Of a DNA stretch of 64,000 nucleotides, positions 14,101-23,355 are shown piece by piece. The DNA comes from Xanthostigma xanthostigma. Lineage: Eukaryota > Arthropoda > Insecta > Raphidioptera > Raphidiidae. The notes under the pieces are model-generated. The model searched no databases. It had not been told where the DNA came from and was given only the letters and a program-made list of their open reading frames with translations. Location: contig OY754466.1 of assembly GCA_963575645.1 (NCBI GenBank), forward strand, positions 18,826,001 to 18,890,000. Reading direction: 5' to 3'. Both the position numbers and the translations under genes were made by a program. The first letter of the stretch is position 1. Each line of letters begins with the position of its first letter.

Positions 14101-17100
14101 GACCACCGATTATCCGAACACCGATTAACCGAATCGCCAATTATCCGAATCGGTCCTAAGCGTAATATAAAAAATTAAAACCAAGTAATTTTTCAATCAA
14201 AACAAGTGTTGTGGGGACGCAAGAATACAAAAGTTCGAGTGACAATATTGCCGTGTAGACGCTACAAGTGAGCGTTATTGTAGAACTGTGTTTGTTAAAC
14301 TTAATAAAGTTTATTCTATGTGTGACAGTTCGTTTTTCTTTATTGCCAGTCTATGTTCGATTATCCGAATTTTCGATTATCCGAATCGACCCCGGTCCCA
14401 ATTAATTTGGATAATCGGCGTTCTACTGTATTATCATTAATACCGGTAAAACGCATAGTAATAGCACCAAGAAAAATTCGTTATTTTTAGAATATGCATT
14501 ATGCAAGTTTGTGAATTTCCGTTTCAATGGGTATATTGGAATCTAACACATTTCTACTCAAAACCATGGTACCAGTTTAAAAGTTGTGTTGAGAAAAAGA
14601 AATTGTTTCTGTACTATCTACTCTAAAAAATAACGTTTCCACGGTTTTTATGGACTAAGTCTACTATTTGACATAACTTGAATTCAATGAGAGAAATTTA
14701 AAACGCACTGTATGGGCTATGTGCACGGAGGCGAAGTTACAAATTTTTCGGTGCGAGCGTTTGTGGTGAGCACTAGGGGAAACTTCGAACTCCAATTTTC
14801 CATATGTCAGTGAGCAATGTTTATTAAAAGTGAAAATAATTATAATTTTATGAAGTTTTTTAATTACAAAGAAAACATAGGAAAACTAAGCGATCTGGAA
14901 ATGCTTGTTGTGTTCCGGGCTATTGCGCTGATGGCGATTTAAGTAAAATAAAGACCATTGGCGCCCTAATTTGACGTTCCGCTGTCAGTGTAAACAAATT
15001 AACATCAGTTTTCCTTATTACATTTTTTTTTGACACATCACGGCCAACTAAAGTTTTTGACTTATCACCTTAGAAACATGTGGCGATTTCCATAAAAAGT
15101 TAGTTCAATAATTCTCTATTACCCACTAGCGGCGCTAATAGGCTTCGTGCACACAGCCTATATTGCAGTGTGAATGACTTGTTCTTCAAAAATCGCCTCA
15201 AAGGTCTCCACTCTACAGTATCGAACAATGTCAAACATATTTTTATTTCAGCGTTTAATTTCGCAAAAAAAAAAATCGAAAACCAGCGACCCTTTAAATC
15301 TTTGTATAAGATCAAGTAAAAAATATTACGGATAAATAGACACTCGACAACTGAGGTCATAAGCATCAAAGTGTATTAAATTAAATTCAAATTACTTATA
15401 AATCAGAATTTCGATATCAACATCTTTCTCAGTTGGGAAAAGAAGACATTTTAATAGTAATCATCATTCGGTAAGCAATGTTAATTAAATCGTGGCCATT
15501 TGGAGCAGGAAACTTACCTTTGTGAGAAAAAGTTTTTCGAGTGTTTGTGCCATGACGACAACGTCCTCTCCCGGTTTGTTGTAAACGTAACAATTTGTAA
15601 ACATAGTGTTGAAGTCCTGAATACATTCCTTGCCCGACCAGTAAAAATTGTTGTCCAAACGTTTCTTGATTGTACCCAAATCCATGGGTTGTTTGATGAT
15701 TTTGTGATAATCCTACAAAAATTCCAATTCGCTTACGAAACATATTAAGGCTGGACTAATGTTATAACAAACTTAATACACATTTCAACTCTGCAATTAC
15801 TTGTATCAGATTTTACGTATCAACATCTATTTCAGTTGGGAAAAGAAGACATATTTATAGTAATCATCATAATCGTAACTGGAGCTGGTTGAATGTGTTT
15901 ACCATACCAAGTTGGTTCATAAGAAGTGTGTGTGTTAGCTGAAGAGTCAATAGCTGGATAACAACACACATTTTAACAAACCCGAAATTTTTTATATGTT
16001 ATTTATAGTAATATTACAAGCCTATATTTATGATGGGAGACATTTCCTCCGGTTGTAACATCCCGGCAGACACATTAAAAGGTCTGCTGTATGAGCGCGA
16101 TGATCTTATTATGCAAACATATGAGTGCAAGTGAGAGCATTCGATGGCTTTTTTTAACAGCTTCATGAAATTTAGGTTCTTTATTTGTTTCCATGGAATT
16201 TTTCTCTCTGCGTGTGTGTAAGAAAATAAATTTCATGAAGCTGTCAAAAAAAGCCATCGAATGCTCTCACACGCACTCATATGTTTGCATAATAAGATCA
16301 TCGCGCTCATACAGCAGACCTTTTAATGTGTCTGCCGGGATGTTACAACTGGAGGAAATGTCTGCCATCATAAATATAGGCTTGTAATATTACTATAAAT
16401 AACATATAAAAAATTTCAGGTTTGTTAAAATATGTGTTGTCATCTGGCTATTGGCTCTTCAGCTATAATGGGGCCTATAATAGGCCCCACTCACGATCAA
16501 ACTTTGTGCCACAGTTCAGTGTTTAAACTTATAGTTCAGTGAAGCATGATAATGTGTGGGACAAATAAACACTGAAACCAACACTGAAGTCAGGCATGAA
16601 CTCATCAAATTCATCTTGATTTTTGAACGACTTTTAGTTCAGTGTTCAAGTAAACTGCTGTGTGTGTGGTTTTTTTTCAGTTCAGTTTTTGGAGTTCTGT
16701 GTTTTGTACAACCAGAAGCCAAAAATCTCAATGTTGCTGCAAGTCTTTCTTGTGCAGAAATAGATTTTCGCATATTTGTGTCCTGGTTCTTAATAAATAG
16801 GGTAACTAATTCCAGTAAATAATTGTAAGTTAATTCAGCCATTCGTAAATAATTATTCCAATTAAGCGGTTCAAGATGTAATTCATTAATCAAATAAACA
16901 TAACTTCTTGAATCACGCATTTCTAACAAATTTTTCACCTATATTCTTCTTTTTTTTATTCTTATTTTCCTGTTTTAAATACAATCCCATAGCTATGAAC
17001 AGCCAATCCTCACCATTTAAATAACTCATTTAGTTCTTATTAATTAATTATCTATAGTATAATAATATTATAGTATATAGGTATATAATATATATTTTAT

Positions 17101-18423
17101 ATACCTATACTCGACGAGTGTATGCAAACAACTGAACCAAAATGAACACAAAAAATTTAAAAAAATGAGCAGTTTGCATGAACTGTGTGTGGTACCAGTC
17201 AGTCTTTCGATTAATCTGTCTAACTTCACTGAACACTGAGCTGTGGCATGAAGTTTGATCGTAAGTGGGGCCTATAACAAAACGGGGACAATTTCAAACA
17301 ATCTCTGTGAATACTTGATAATGACATAACATATTTCCATAGTGACATAACATAACGCCAGGACCAAGCTCAAAATTTGATAAAATTTAATGAAACCTTG
17401 AAAGCCCGTTTCTCTTTCATTTTTGAGCTTTGATAAAAAAGTTAATTGAAATATTTGTTCGTCTGTTTGATTTCTACACACTGTTGGAAAAAAATCAACT
17501 TAAAAATCACCCTGTTTGTATAGATTAAGATTTGTATAGAAATATGTACTAAATAATAAATGTAATGTACTTTGCGATAAAGTAGTGAAATAAAACATAG
17601 ACTATAAGTACTTCTGAAGTCATAAGGAACATTTAAAAAAAGTTTCATCTAAATTCGTCGAATAGTTTTTCAAGTTAAATCCGTTCAAACGTACATAGGC
17701 ACGAAAAATTTTATATAATAGTATAGAATATAGATTGTAACATCAAATTAAATGTCGTCTTGTTGAGGAAATTATAGGCTCGGCATCGTTTTGAAGAACA
17801 AAGCTTGAAAGCAAACACGGCGCATACAAAAAATAAATATGCATTGTTACTTACGGGCAAGTTGAGTTTTTTTGCATCGACCGGCTGCTGGAAAGGCCAG
17901 GCGAATTGATGTTTCCATACGGCTTTGAGCACATTTTTCTGCAAGAACTGTAACTGATTTGTAACACGGCCAGGTCTGTCTGCCGGAGGTGTCACCAACG
18001 GCTGCACCACTCCATTCACGGGTTCAATTGGTGGATCGGAACGGGGTGGAGGCTCCCTCGCATCTTTATTCCCACCCTAAATAGTACCAAAAAAATAATT
18101 CAATGTTACCAAATAAACTAGCGCGCTTTCAAGAAAGTATTAATTGTTATTTGTCTCTTTGCTTCCAAAGCAGAGTATAATCAACCAGAAAAATCTTTTT
18201 TAATGTCATTATTTTATAGTCCAGTATTTTCTGCTATAACGCGTACTTGTACTGCGCGAATTTGTTCATACGCGACTGAAGTTACAGAAATGTGATAAAT
18301 AAAACTGGACAAATCTATTGTCAACTGGGGGTAAGAAAACACAATCGAATTTTAAAAAAAATTACCGTGTTATTTTGAGAGATGGCTTCGACCTGCTGCA
18401 TTGTATCCGAGTCACTGTCGCTT
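2192..18423 (-). CDS. fs(1)h: BET-family double bromodomain protein (fs(1)h / BRD2-3-4 type), 3' end not resolved
   Basis: This is a chromatin reader that binds acetylated histone tails and supports transcription elongation. Exons on the minus strand, with checked splice phase: 18366-18423 (ATG at 18401), 17855-18076, 15518-15712, 9314-9488, 8796-8983, 6304-6618, 5458-5705, 5186-5348, 3024-3369, 2677-2874 and 2192-2350. Bromodomain 1 spans about residues 55-150 (WPFQQPVD shelf; acetyl-lysine Asn in NCYVYNKP). Bromodomain 2 spans about 355-460 ([16 protein letters not shown]). A Ser/Asp-rich acidic stretch follows in exon 8 and a Lys-rich stretch in exon 9. The ET domain is in exons 10-11 ([18 protein letters not shown], then [20 protein letters not shown]). 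The first exon is open upstream of the ATG (SDSDSDT) and begins at a splice acceptor, so an upstream exon exists. The 3' end is uncertain: exon 11 either splices at 2192 into an unseen exon or reads through to a stop at 1932. BET identity is very sure; the exact orthologue name is by insect convention. Confidence 0.95.
3527..4679. mobile_element. pogo/Tigger-like inverted-repeat element in the intron between BET exons 8 and 9
   Basis: The right end reads ACTTATCGAGGTTCTACTG followed by TA. The left end reads CTGTAGATCCTCGATAAGT preceded by TA. The termini are therefore inverted copies of CAGTAGAACCTCGATAAGT with a TA target duplication, as in the Tc1/mariner-pogo group. The inside carries many degenerate CTCGATAACTTAA-like blocks near both ends and no transposase ORF, so it is non-autonomous. 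Confidence 0.75.
7040..7330. repeat. Dispersed repeat of a type I believe is common in insects
   Basis: The block around 7070-7180 (GAGCTGAAATTTGGCACACA, TTATGACGTAGGCATCC, TTTTTGAAAATTCAACCCC) resembles a repeat I remember as widespread in insect genomes. That is memory, not a search. It lies in the intron between BET exons 5 and 6. Boundaries and class are not determined. Confidence 0.5.
8398..8545 (-). repeat. Dispersed repeat, second copy hosts the SINE at 41 kb
   Basis: The core at about 8470-8540 (reverse strand: TTCAAAATGGCCGCCCTATG, then GCGAAGCGTTTGCATTG) matches, with substitutions, the plus-strand DNA on both sides of the SINE at 41125-41366. The left part, beginning TTATTATAAATGCGAATG and CTTTCACGCGTAAACC, resembles another repeat I recall as common in insects. 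Confidence 0.6.
9783..10196 (+). mobile_element. Non-autonomous inverted-repeat element, copy A
   Basis: The ends read TATAGGCTGTGTGCACG and, in reverse complement, TATATGGGCTATGTGCATGG. Nearly the whole length matches copy B at 14710-15162 in the opposite orientation, including the block GCGGAACGTCAAATTAGGG. Copy A lacks about 55 bp that copy B has. No ORF is present. It lies in the large intron between BET exons 3 and 4. Superfamily not assigned, and no clean target duplication seen. Confidence 0.75.
10232..10290. mobile_element. 59-bp miniature hairpin element related to the 28.1 kb palindrome
   Basis: The first 32 bases (GGCCTAGTTTATATGAGAGG, then CGTTCAACGCGC) are identical to the arm of the palindrome at 28108-28317. 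The remaining bases fold back on them and end GTGCTAGGC. TAA precedes it and ATTA follows, fitting a degraded TAA/TTA duplication. Confidence 0.6.
10544..10993 (+). pseudogene. LINE ORF1 fragment with PHD-like finger
   Basis: The frame carries [18 protein letters not shown] and WQCVSC, the second half of a cysteine/histidine finger often found in ORF1 of insect LINEs. The first cysteine pair lies in another frame at about 10525 ([10 protein letters not shown]), so the ORF is frameshifted. The C-terminal part is helical and Glu/Lys-rich. Confidence 0.6.
11748..12185 (+). pseudogene. LINE apurinic-type endonuclease fragment
   Basis: An exonuclease-endonuclease-phosphatase fold fragment is recognised from [20 protein letters not shown] and VCGDFNINF. 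The upstream start ([13 protein letters not shown] near 11625 and EHW near 11717) is in other frames, and the domain end is lost. It is non-functional. Confidence 0.7.
12341..12491. mobile_element. 151-bp inverted-repeat element inserted in the LINE
   Basis: The ends are CGTCGGTCTAATTTTAAAAC and its reverse complement, with arms of about 35 bp. A direct GTAT lies on both sides (12337-12340 and 12492-12495), which I read as a 4-bp target duplication. It has no coding capacity. It postdates the LINE. Confidence 0.75.
13249..13983 (+). pseudogene. LINE reverse transcriptase fragments
   Basis: The first frame (13249-13620) carries the RT palm pieces [10 protein letters not shown] and [14 protein letters not shown]. 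The second frame (13666-13983) carries the downstream [16 protein letters not shown] block and a C-terminal region. They are separated by a frameshift near 13620-13670. The middle of RT before the GVPQGS block is deleted. Asp to Gly in the YADD box removes a catalytic residue. Confidence 0.75.
14081..14428. mobile_element. 348-bp Tigger/pogo-type MITE abutting the LINE 3' end
   Basis: The left end is CAGTAGACCACCGATTATCC and the right end is the inverse of CAGTAGAACGCCGATTATCC. TA lies at both edges (14079-14080, 14429-14430). Internal repeats of CCGATTATCCGA occur near both ends. No ORF. The preceding ATTATTATTA is the LINE tail, so the element landed in or next to that tail. Confidence 0.85.
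14710..15162 (-). mobile_element. Non-autonomous inverted-repeat element, copy B
   Basis: Inverted relative to copy A at 9783-10196. The ends are TATGGGCTATGTGCACGG and CGTGCACACAGCCTATA. It is the longer copy, keeping a segment around 14915-14970 that copy A has lost. It lies in the same BET intron on the other side of the LINE. Confidence 0.75.
15425..15874. repeat. Two direct copies of a ~46-bp repeat (third at 18.8 kb)
   Basis: The blocks at about 15416-15474 and 15819-15873 share TCAGTTGGGAAAAGAAGACA plus a TAATCATCAT tail. A third, also plus strand, is at about 18797-18855. The first copy borders BET exon 3. The flanks diverge. Confidence 0.6.
15938..16464. mobile_element. 527-bp near-perfect palindrome (foldback element)
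   Basis: The arms of roughly 235 bp begin AGCTGAAGAGTCAATAGCTG and end with the inverse, with a loop of about 55 bp around 16175-16228. The match is close to complete over most of the arm. It lies in the intron between BET exons 2 and 3. There is no ORF of note. It directly abuts the Harbinger-type element at 16481. Confidence 0.85.
16481..17274 (-). mobile_element. PIF/Harbinger-type DNA transposon, internally deleted
   Basis: The ends are inverted copies of TAGGCCCCACTYACGATCAA (about 35 bp matched), flanked by TAA on both sides (16478-16480 and 17275-17277), the 3-bp duplication typical of PIF/Harbinger. On the minus strand, 16639-16938 encodes an N-terminal transposase-like remnant ([17 protein letters not shown], the phrase seen in HARBI1-like nucleases). 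No DDE catalytic region remains. Confidence 0.8.
16639..16938 (-). pseudogene. HARBI1-like transposase N-terminal remnant
   Basis: The frame reads [20 protein letters not shown] and then [17 protein letters not shown], matching the conserved N-terminal helical region of Harbinger transposases. It then degenerates. The DDE nuclease domain is missing. It lies inside the TAA-flanked element at 16481-17274. Confidence 0.6.
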
Positions 18424-19593
18424 CTGTAAAAACAATAAAATAAAAATAACATATGAATAAACGTTCCAATATGAAAAATTTCAAAAAACAAATATAAACA
18501 GAACTGAAATATGGATTTTGGAAACAGAGTAAATACATAAAAAAGAACAGTGTTTCATTAATCGAAATAATAATAATAATAGTACTATATGGAATGCGTC
18601 ATCTTTCTTGAATGAATATTCTAGATGTTTCGAACCATTGGTCATTAAGTTTCTGATAATAATTAAACAAAAGAAATGTCTCTTAAATCGTGTTTTTTTC
18701 TAAGTATAGACTTGTTTCCATCGAATAGGTTGGAGGGAAGAATATGAGGCAGTTGGAAGTTGTTGAAAAAAGGATTACTTATTTCAGATTATTCGAATCA
18801 GCATCTTCTTCAGTTGGGAAAAGAAGACATTTTAATAATAATAATCATCATCAAAGTAACTCGTTGATTGAATGCCAGAAAACGCTGGTTGATGAGAAGC
18901 GTGTGAGGAAAAACTCGAAGAATTTATATTCAGTCATTATTCCACAAACGGATACAGGTCAACTAACAGCGCAATCGTACAGCTTTTTATGATATTACCA
19001 ATAGCCAATGGGTTTTCATGTTTGGGTCAATTACCAGTTCATATTTTCAATTCAATAAAATCTGAAACACCAGTTTTCCGATTACAAACTTGCGAATTGA
19101 GGGTTTGTAAAAAGGACGAGCCATGATAATTCCGTATAAACAACGGCATTTCAACAAACTCGACTATTCTCAAACCCAGATCTTTAGTCTTAAGATCATA
19201 CTAAAAACATTACTATAATATAATCGTTCTTCATGATCCATTACTTGTACATTTTATTTTGCACCTTTGATTTTCGCCTTTCTCGTTTTGAAGTCATTTC
19301 GAAAATATAAGGGGCTTAAGCGACAATGTGTAATTGTGGCGCTTAAATAAGGTCGCATATTGAATCTACTTACAAACGCAATTAGTCAGGTGATATTGAG
19401 ATTAGAATATAGACGCTAAACAGCTGATGTCATCAGCGAGATGATATTGAAAATACATTTCGGTGGTACCATTGAACGGTTCCAACAGTTTTCTTAATTC
19501 TTCTTATCAAGTCTTTACCTCAATTTGGGAACCTACTCTAAATAGTACCACTGAAACCTGTCAAAAATAATTATTTTTTCACGATGGACTAGT

Positions 19594-20403
19594 CAGGGGC
19601 GGATCTACATAGGGCCTAATAGGGCTTAAGTCCTGGGCCTCCAAAAATTTAATTATCATAATCTTTAATACAGTGGTACCTCGACATACACGAGTTTAAT
19701 TCGTTAAGCAACCTTGCTCGTATCTTGAATTACTCGTATCTCGAAGCAAATTTCCCCATACAAAACAATTGAACTACCATTAATCCGTTCCAACCCCCAA
19801 AATGTGACCCCAGTTTGAATAATAAACACGTAATTATAAATGACAAATATTTATTGTCAAAAACAAAAAAGAGAATGTAAAGAAATAAATTAGATATCCT
19901 CACTGGTCTTTGCCTTTTTCGCTACATTTTTCTCGCTTTCACCTGTAGGCCGTTTAGAAAAAAGCATGTCCAAGGAGGTTTGTTTCTTCCTCCCTCTCAG
20001 AATGTTCCGGAAATGAGTTAGGCAAGTGTCATTAAACCTGTTAAACCGAACTCGTATCTTGAATTTCGCTCGTAATTCAAAGCAAAAAATCACTCGCTCG
20101 CCGGCTCGTATCTCGAAAAACTCGTATGTTGGGGCACTCGTATGTCGAGGTACCACTGTACTCTTTCATTAGCAGTGACCACTTATCATATAATATAGCC
20201 AAAAATAGTTAATATTAATGATTAATTACTATCATTATCATGGGTGAATTTTGACAATTTTTGGATGAATTTATAATACTGTATGTTTGGTTAGATTAGC
20301 CAGTTCCAATTTTGATTTTAATTTTAAACTACAAATTAAAGATTTTTAATGTAATCAAAAATGGTGTCCCATTGGACTTCAATACGCCCTAGATCTGCCA
20401 CTG
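19594..20403. mobile_element. Inverted-repeat element (CAGGGGCGGATCTA ends) split by a Tigger-type element
   Basis: The left end CAGGGGCGGATCTACATAGG pairs with the right end CCTAGATCTGCCACTG. These ends look hAT-like, but I see no matching 8-bp duplication, so the class is tentative. A separate TA-flanked element (19671-20158) is nested inside. Confidence 0.55.
19671..20158 (-). mobile_element. Tigger/pogo-type element with transposase C-terminal remnant
   Basis: The ends are inverted copies of CAGTGGTACCTCGACATAC, flanked by TA at 19669-19670 and 20159-20160. On the minus strand the frame 19890-20156 contains RGRKKQTSLDMLFSKRP, similar to the Lys-rich tail with an LDxFF-like box in Tigger transposases. 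The rest of the transposase is gone. It is nested inside the 19594-20403 element and therefore younger. Confidence 0.8.
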
Positions 20404-23149
20404 ACTATAGGGAATTTATGTATGATACCCAAAGAGAATTTATTGGATGGAAGCCTAAAATGCGTTTTGACACATGGCCCGATATGACCAGTTCCGAGTT
20501 CAGTCGCAAGACGGCGCAGCTGCTTAAGCTTAATATCAATCCATGCTGTGTCATTTTCGCTAGTTCTCGGATAGAACACGGGAACTAATGGGTTGTAAAA
20601 AACAAGTAGTTGAAAATGTTTATTAATACAAAATATTTTATACATTTTTGGTAATAGGGTCAGAGTGCGGATTATAGACGTTCGAAAACTCATGTCATTA
20701 TCGTCTAATTCTTTGTAAATCAAATCTAATGATGGCAATAGATCTGAGAATAAAAAAAAAGCTGAGTGCAAGTAAATCTGTCACGTCCGAAGCGAAACTT
20801 TATGGGTTAACATATATAACCGACTAAACATTAAACAGAAAGGGGCGTGTAGATCGAATTTCATCCCCTCCACCCTCTCCTGACGGCGTAATTTTGTTCG
20901 TTGCGCTGTTGAACAAATTTACCCATAATCCCGTTTGACGAAGTTTCACTTCAAAAATTAATTTCAATATCACCCAACCGTTTGCAACAGTAGACGGTGC
21001 TTGCTGTAAGTTCTGAACTACCAAAGCGTATGTCGGCAATACAGAACTCTTCTTACACAACTGCGCGTTTGTTGGTCAACACTTCAGACTAGTCGAGCTT
21101 TGTTCTAGCAGTTCCAGGCTTCTAGAACAGCTAAACTCATAAAATTGCTAAGACCAGTTTCAAACACGCAGTTATGTCTCCGAAGAGTTCTGCATTGTGG
21201 ACAGACGCTTTGGGGTTCAGAACCCGTTTAGAACTTATCGGCAACTAGACGTAACGCAAGCGACGACAAATGAGGAACGGCGACGTAAAACAAACGAACG
21301 CACTCGTAATAAAAGTGTTACATACTTTTCTGATATATACATAAAACAACAGTTGCTCCTGATCACTCAGTCAGCTAGAGTAGTGTGGTAATGGAAGTCG
21401 TAACGAGGAGTGTTCCATCTCCCGAGAATGCAAAAGGTGCATATTACCACCTTAACATACCGCAGTAGCCGCGCATCTGCAAAGAAAACAATTAACTGAA
21501 AACAAGACACAGCTCGGCCGCGCGATTTTATTAAACGGCAGACAGCGCTCTGTTTTATCGACGTGCATAAAGCGTGCAAGTATCTAGCGGTTATCTGGGA
21601 CTGGCGTCGGTTCAAGTTTTCAACTTATTATTTTTCATTAATAAAAAATCGACACTTTCGTTGCATCTATTTGTAAGAATCGAATTTTACGTACGTAATT
21701 TTACGGCCGCTTAGAAATTAAAAGCATTTAGGTGCCTGCAGTGGCAAAACCAAATATGTTTTCGGCCGTAATGTATGCTAGCCTCGGGCGCCTAAACTAA
21801 ATGCCAGATTCTCATTTTAAAGAAGTTAAGCTGATCCATCTTTTATGTATGTATTGCATGTTTCAAGTCTTTCCTAGCGACATATATATGTTTTCAAAAA
21901 GTAGACCAAGAAGTTTAAGTAATTTTTTCGCGTTAAAGTACGGATTTGAAACAAAAGCGTCGTGTAAGGTAAATAAGTTATTTAGAGAATAATACAGTGC
22001 ATCAAACAAATCATTCAGACAATAATAAACAGCAAAAGTGTATGCATATTTTATTCCGCCATTTTATTAAAGGAGAGTATTCGAAGTTAAGTACTTAAAA
22101 GGAAAGGAGCATCTACCATTGGTTTGTTTCTCTGATTTTTCCAAGTTTTCCATAGCTACTAAATCCAGGACGTAGATTATATAAAAATATCGACATGGAA
22201 ATGTTTCATGCCAACACGGACAGTAAAATATTACATAGTAAATGAACACGCCTTAAGATTTTAATGTTAATTAATCCATTATTCTCCAACTTTTCCACGT
22301 TCTTCAGCTCATGTCGCGAACAGCCATATAAATCATTCGAAGCAATGATGCCAAAAAAATTACATCCATCACAACACATACCACCAATATTTCCATAAAA
22401 ACGACTTGAATCTAACATGTATGAATGATTATAAATTACAGACGCTCGACAACTAGCGTCACAAGCTATATCTAAAAAGTTATAAGTAAACATTGTACGT
22501 GACATCGAATGAATTAAGATATATAAGAGACTCTCACGTGTCTGATCACAATATAGTCGTCTGCCCTAGAACTGGCCAAGTCAGAATAGAATTTGACTCT
22601 AGTTTAATTTTTTGTTATCCTTTTTTTAATAAAATAAAAATGTGTACCTAAAGCCTTCATTCTGCATTCTATAAAGTGTTCTAAAATTGATGAATTAAGT
22701 CGTTTCTCGGAAGTTCAAATTTTATCTTTTCCTCTAAGGGTTAAAATATTACTTTTTTGTGTCGAAAAAACAAAAATGTAGAAAAGTGGCCTTCGAATTT
22801 TGTGTACAAAAATTATTAAATTGTGATCAAAGCCCACAATTTTTGTCTATTCAAAAAAATGTATTTACTTATTGGTCTTCACCATATTTAACAGCTGATT
22901 GAACGCATGTTCATTTAAAAACAATGTAGGTATACTACGTGAATAATTTATATCACTGAAAAGATTTTTGGATCGAAGTAAACTCGATGCACTGCGATGT
23001 CCAAACACCCCTAGTAAAAATCTAAAATCTCAAGTTTCCGAGATCGTTCAAGGCTGATAGCAGCTCAAAAAATCCGCAATTTTTCACATTTAAGTTATAA
23101 AAAATCGCACTCAGTGTTGATTATTTTCATTTGCATTCATGTCCTAATG

Positions 23150-23355
23150 CAGGGGTAGCGAACCTATGGCACGGCATTTATTGAGGTGCAAAATCGAAAT
23201 AATTAAAAATATTATGCTAGATGCCGAAAACAATTTACTATCACCAAATAACAAATACGAAAAAGACAGCTAAATTTCTTTTGTCGGTAGACGGCACGTC
23301 ATTGCTACAAACCAAAAAAACCGGCACGTAGGTGTAGAAAGGTTCGCCACCCCTA
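23150..23355. mobile_element. 206-bp hAT-type MITE
   Basis: The ends are CAGGGGTAGCGAACCTATGG and the inverse (GAAAGGTTCGCCACCCCTA). The flanks TCCTAATG (23142-23149) and TCCTTATG (23356-23363) match at 7 of 8 bases, fitting an 8-bp hAT duplication. No ORF. Confidence 0.75.

Noticed and set aside
20361..20771. ORFs on both strands near 20.4-20.8 kb
   Set aside because: No family resemblance, and they cross the end of a transposon.
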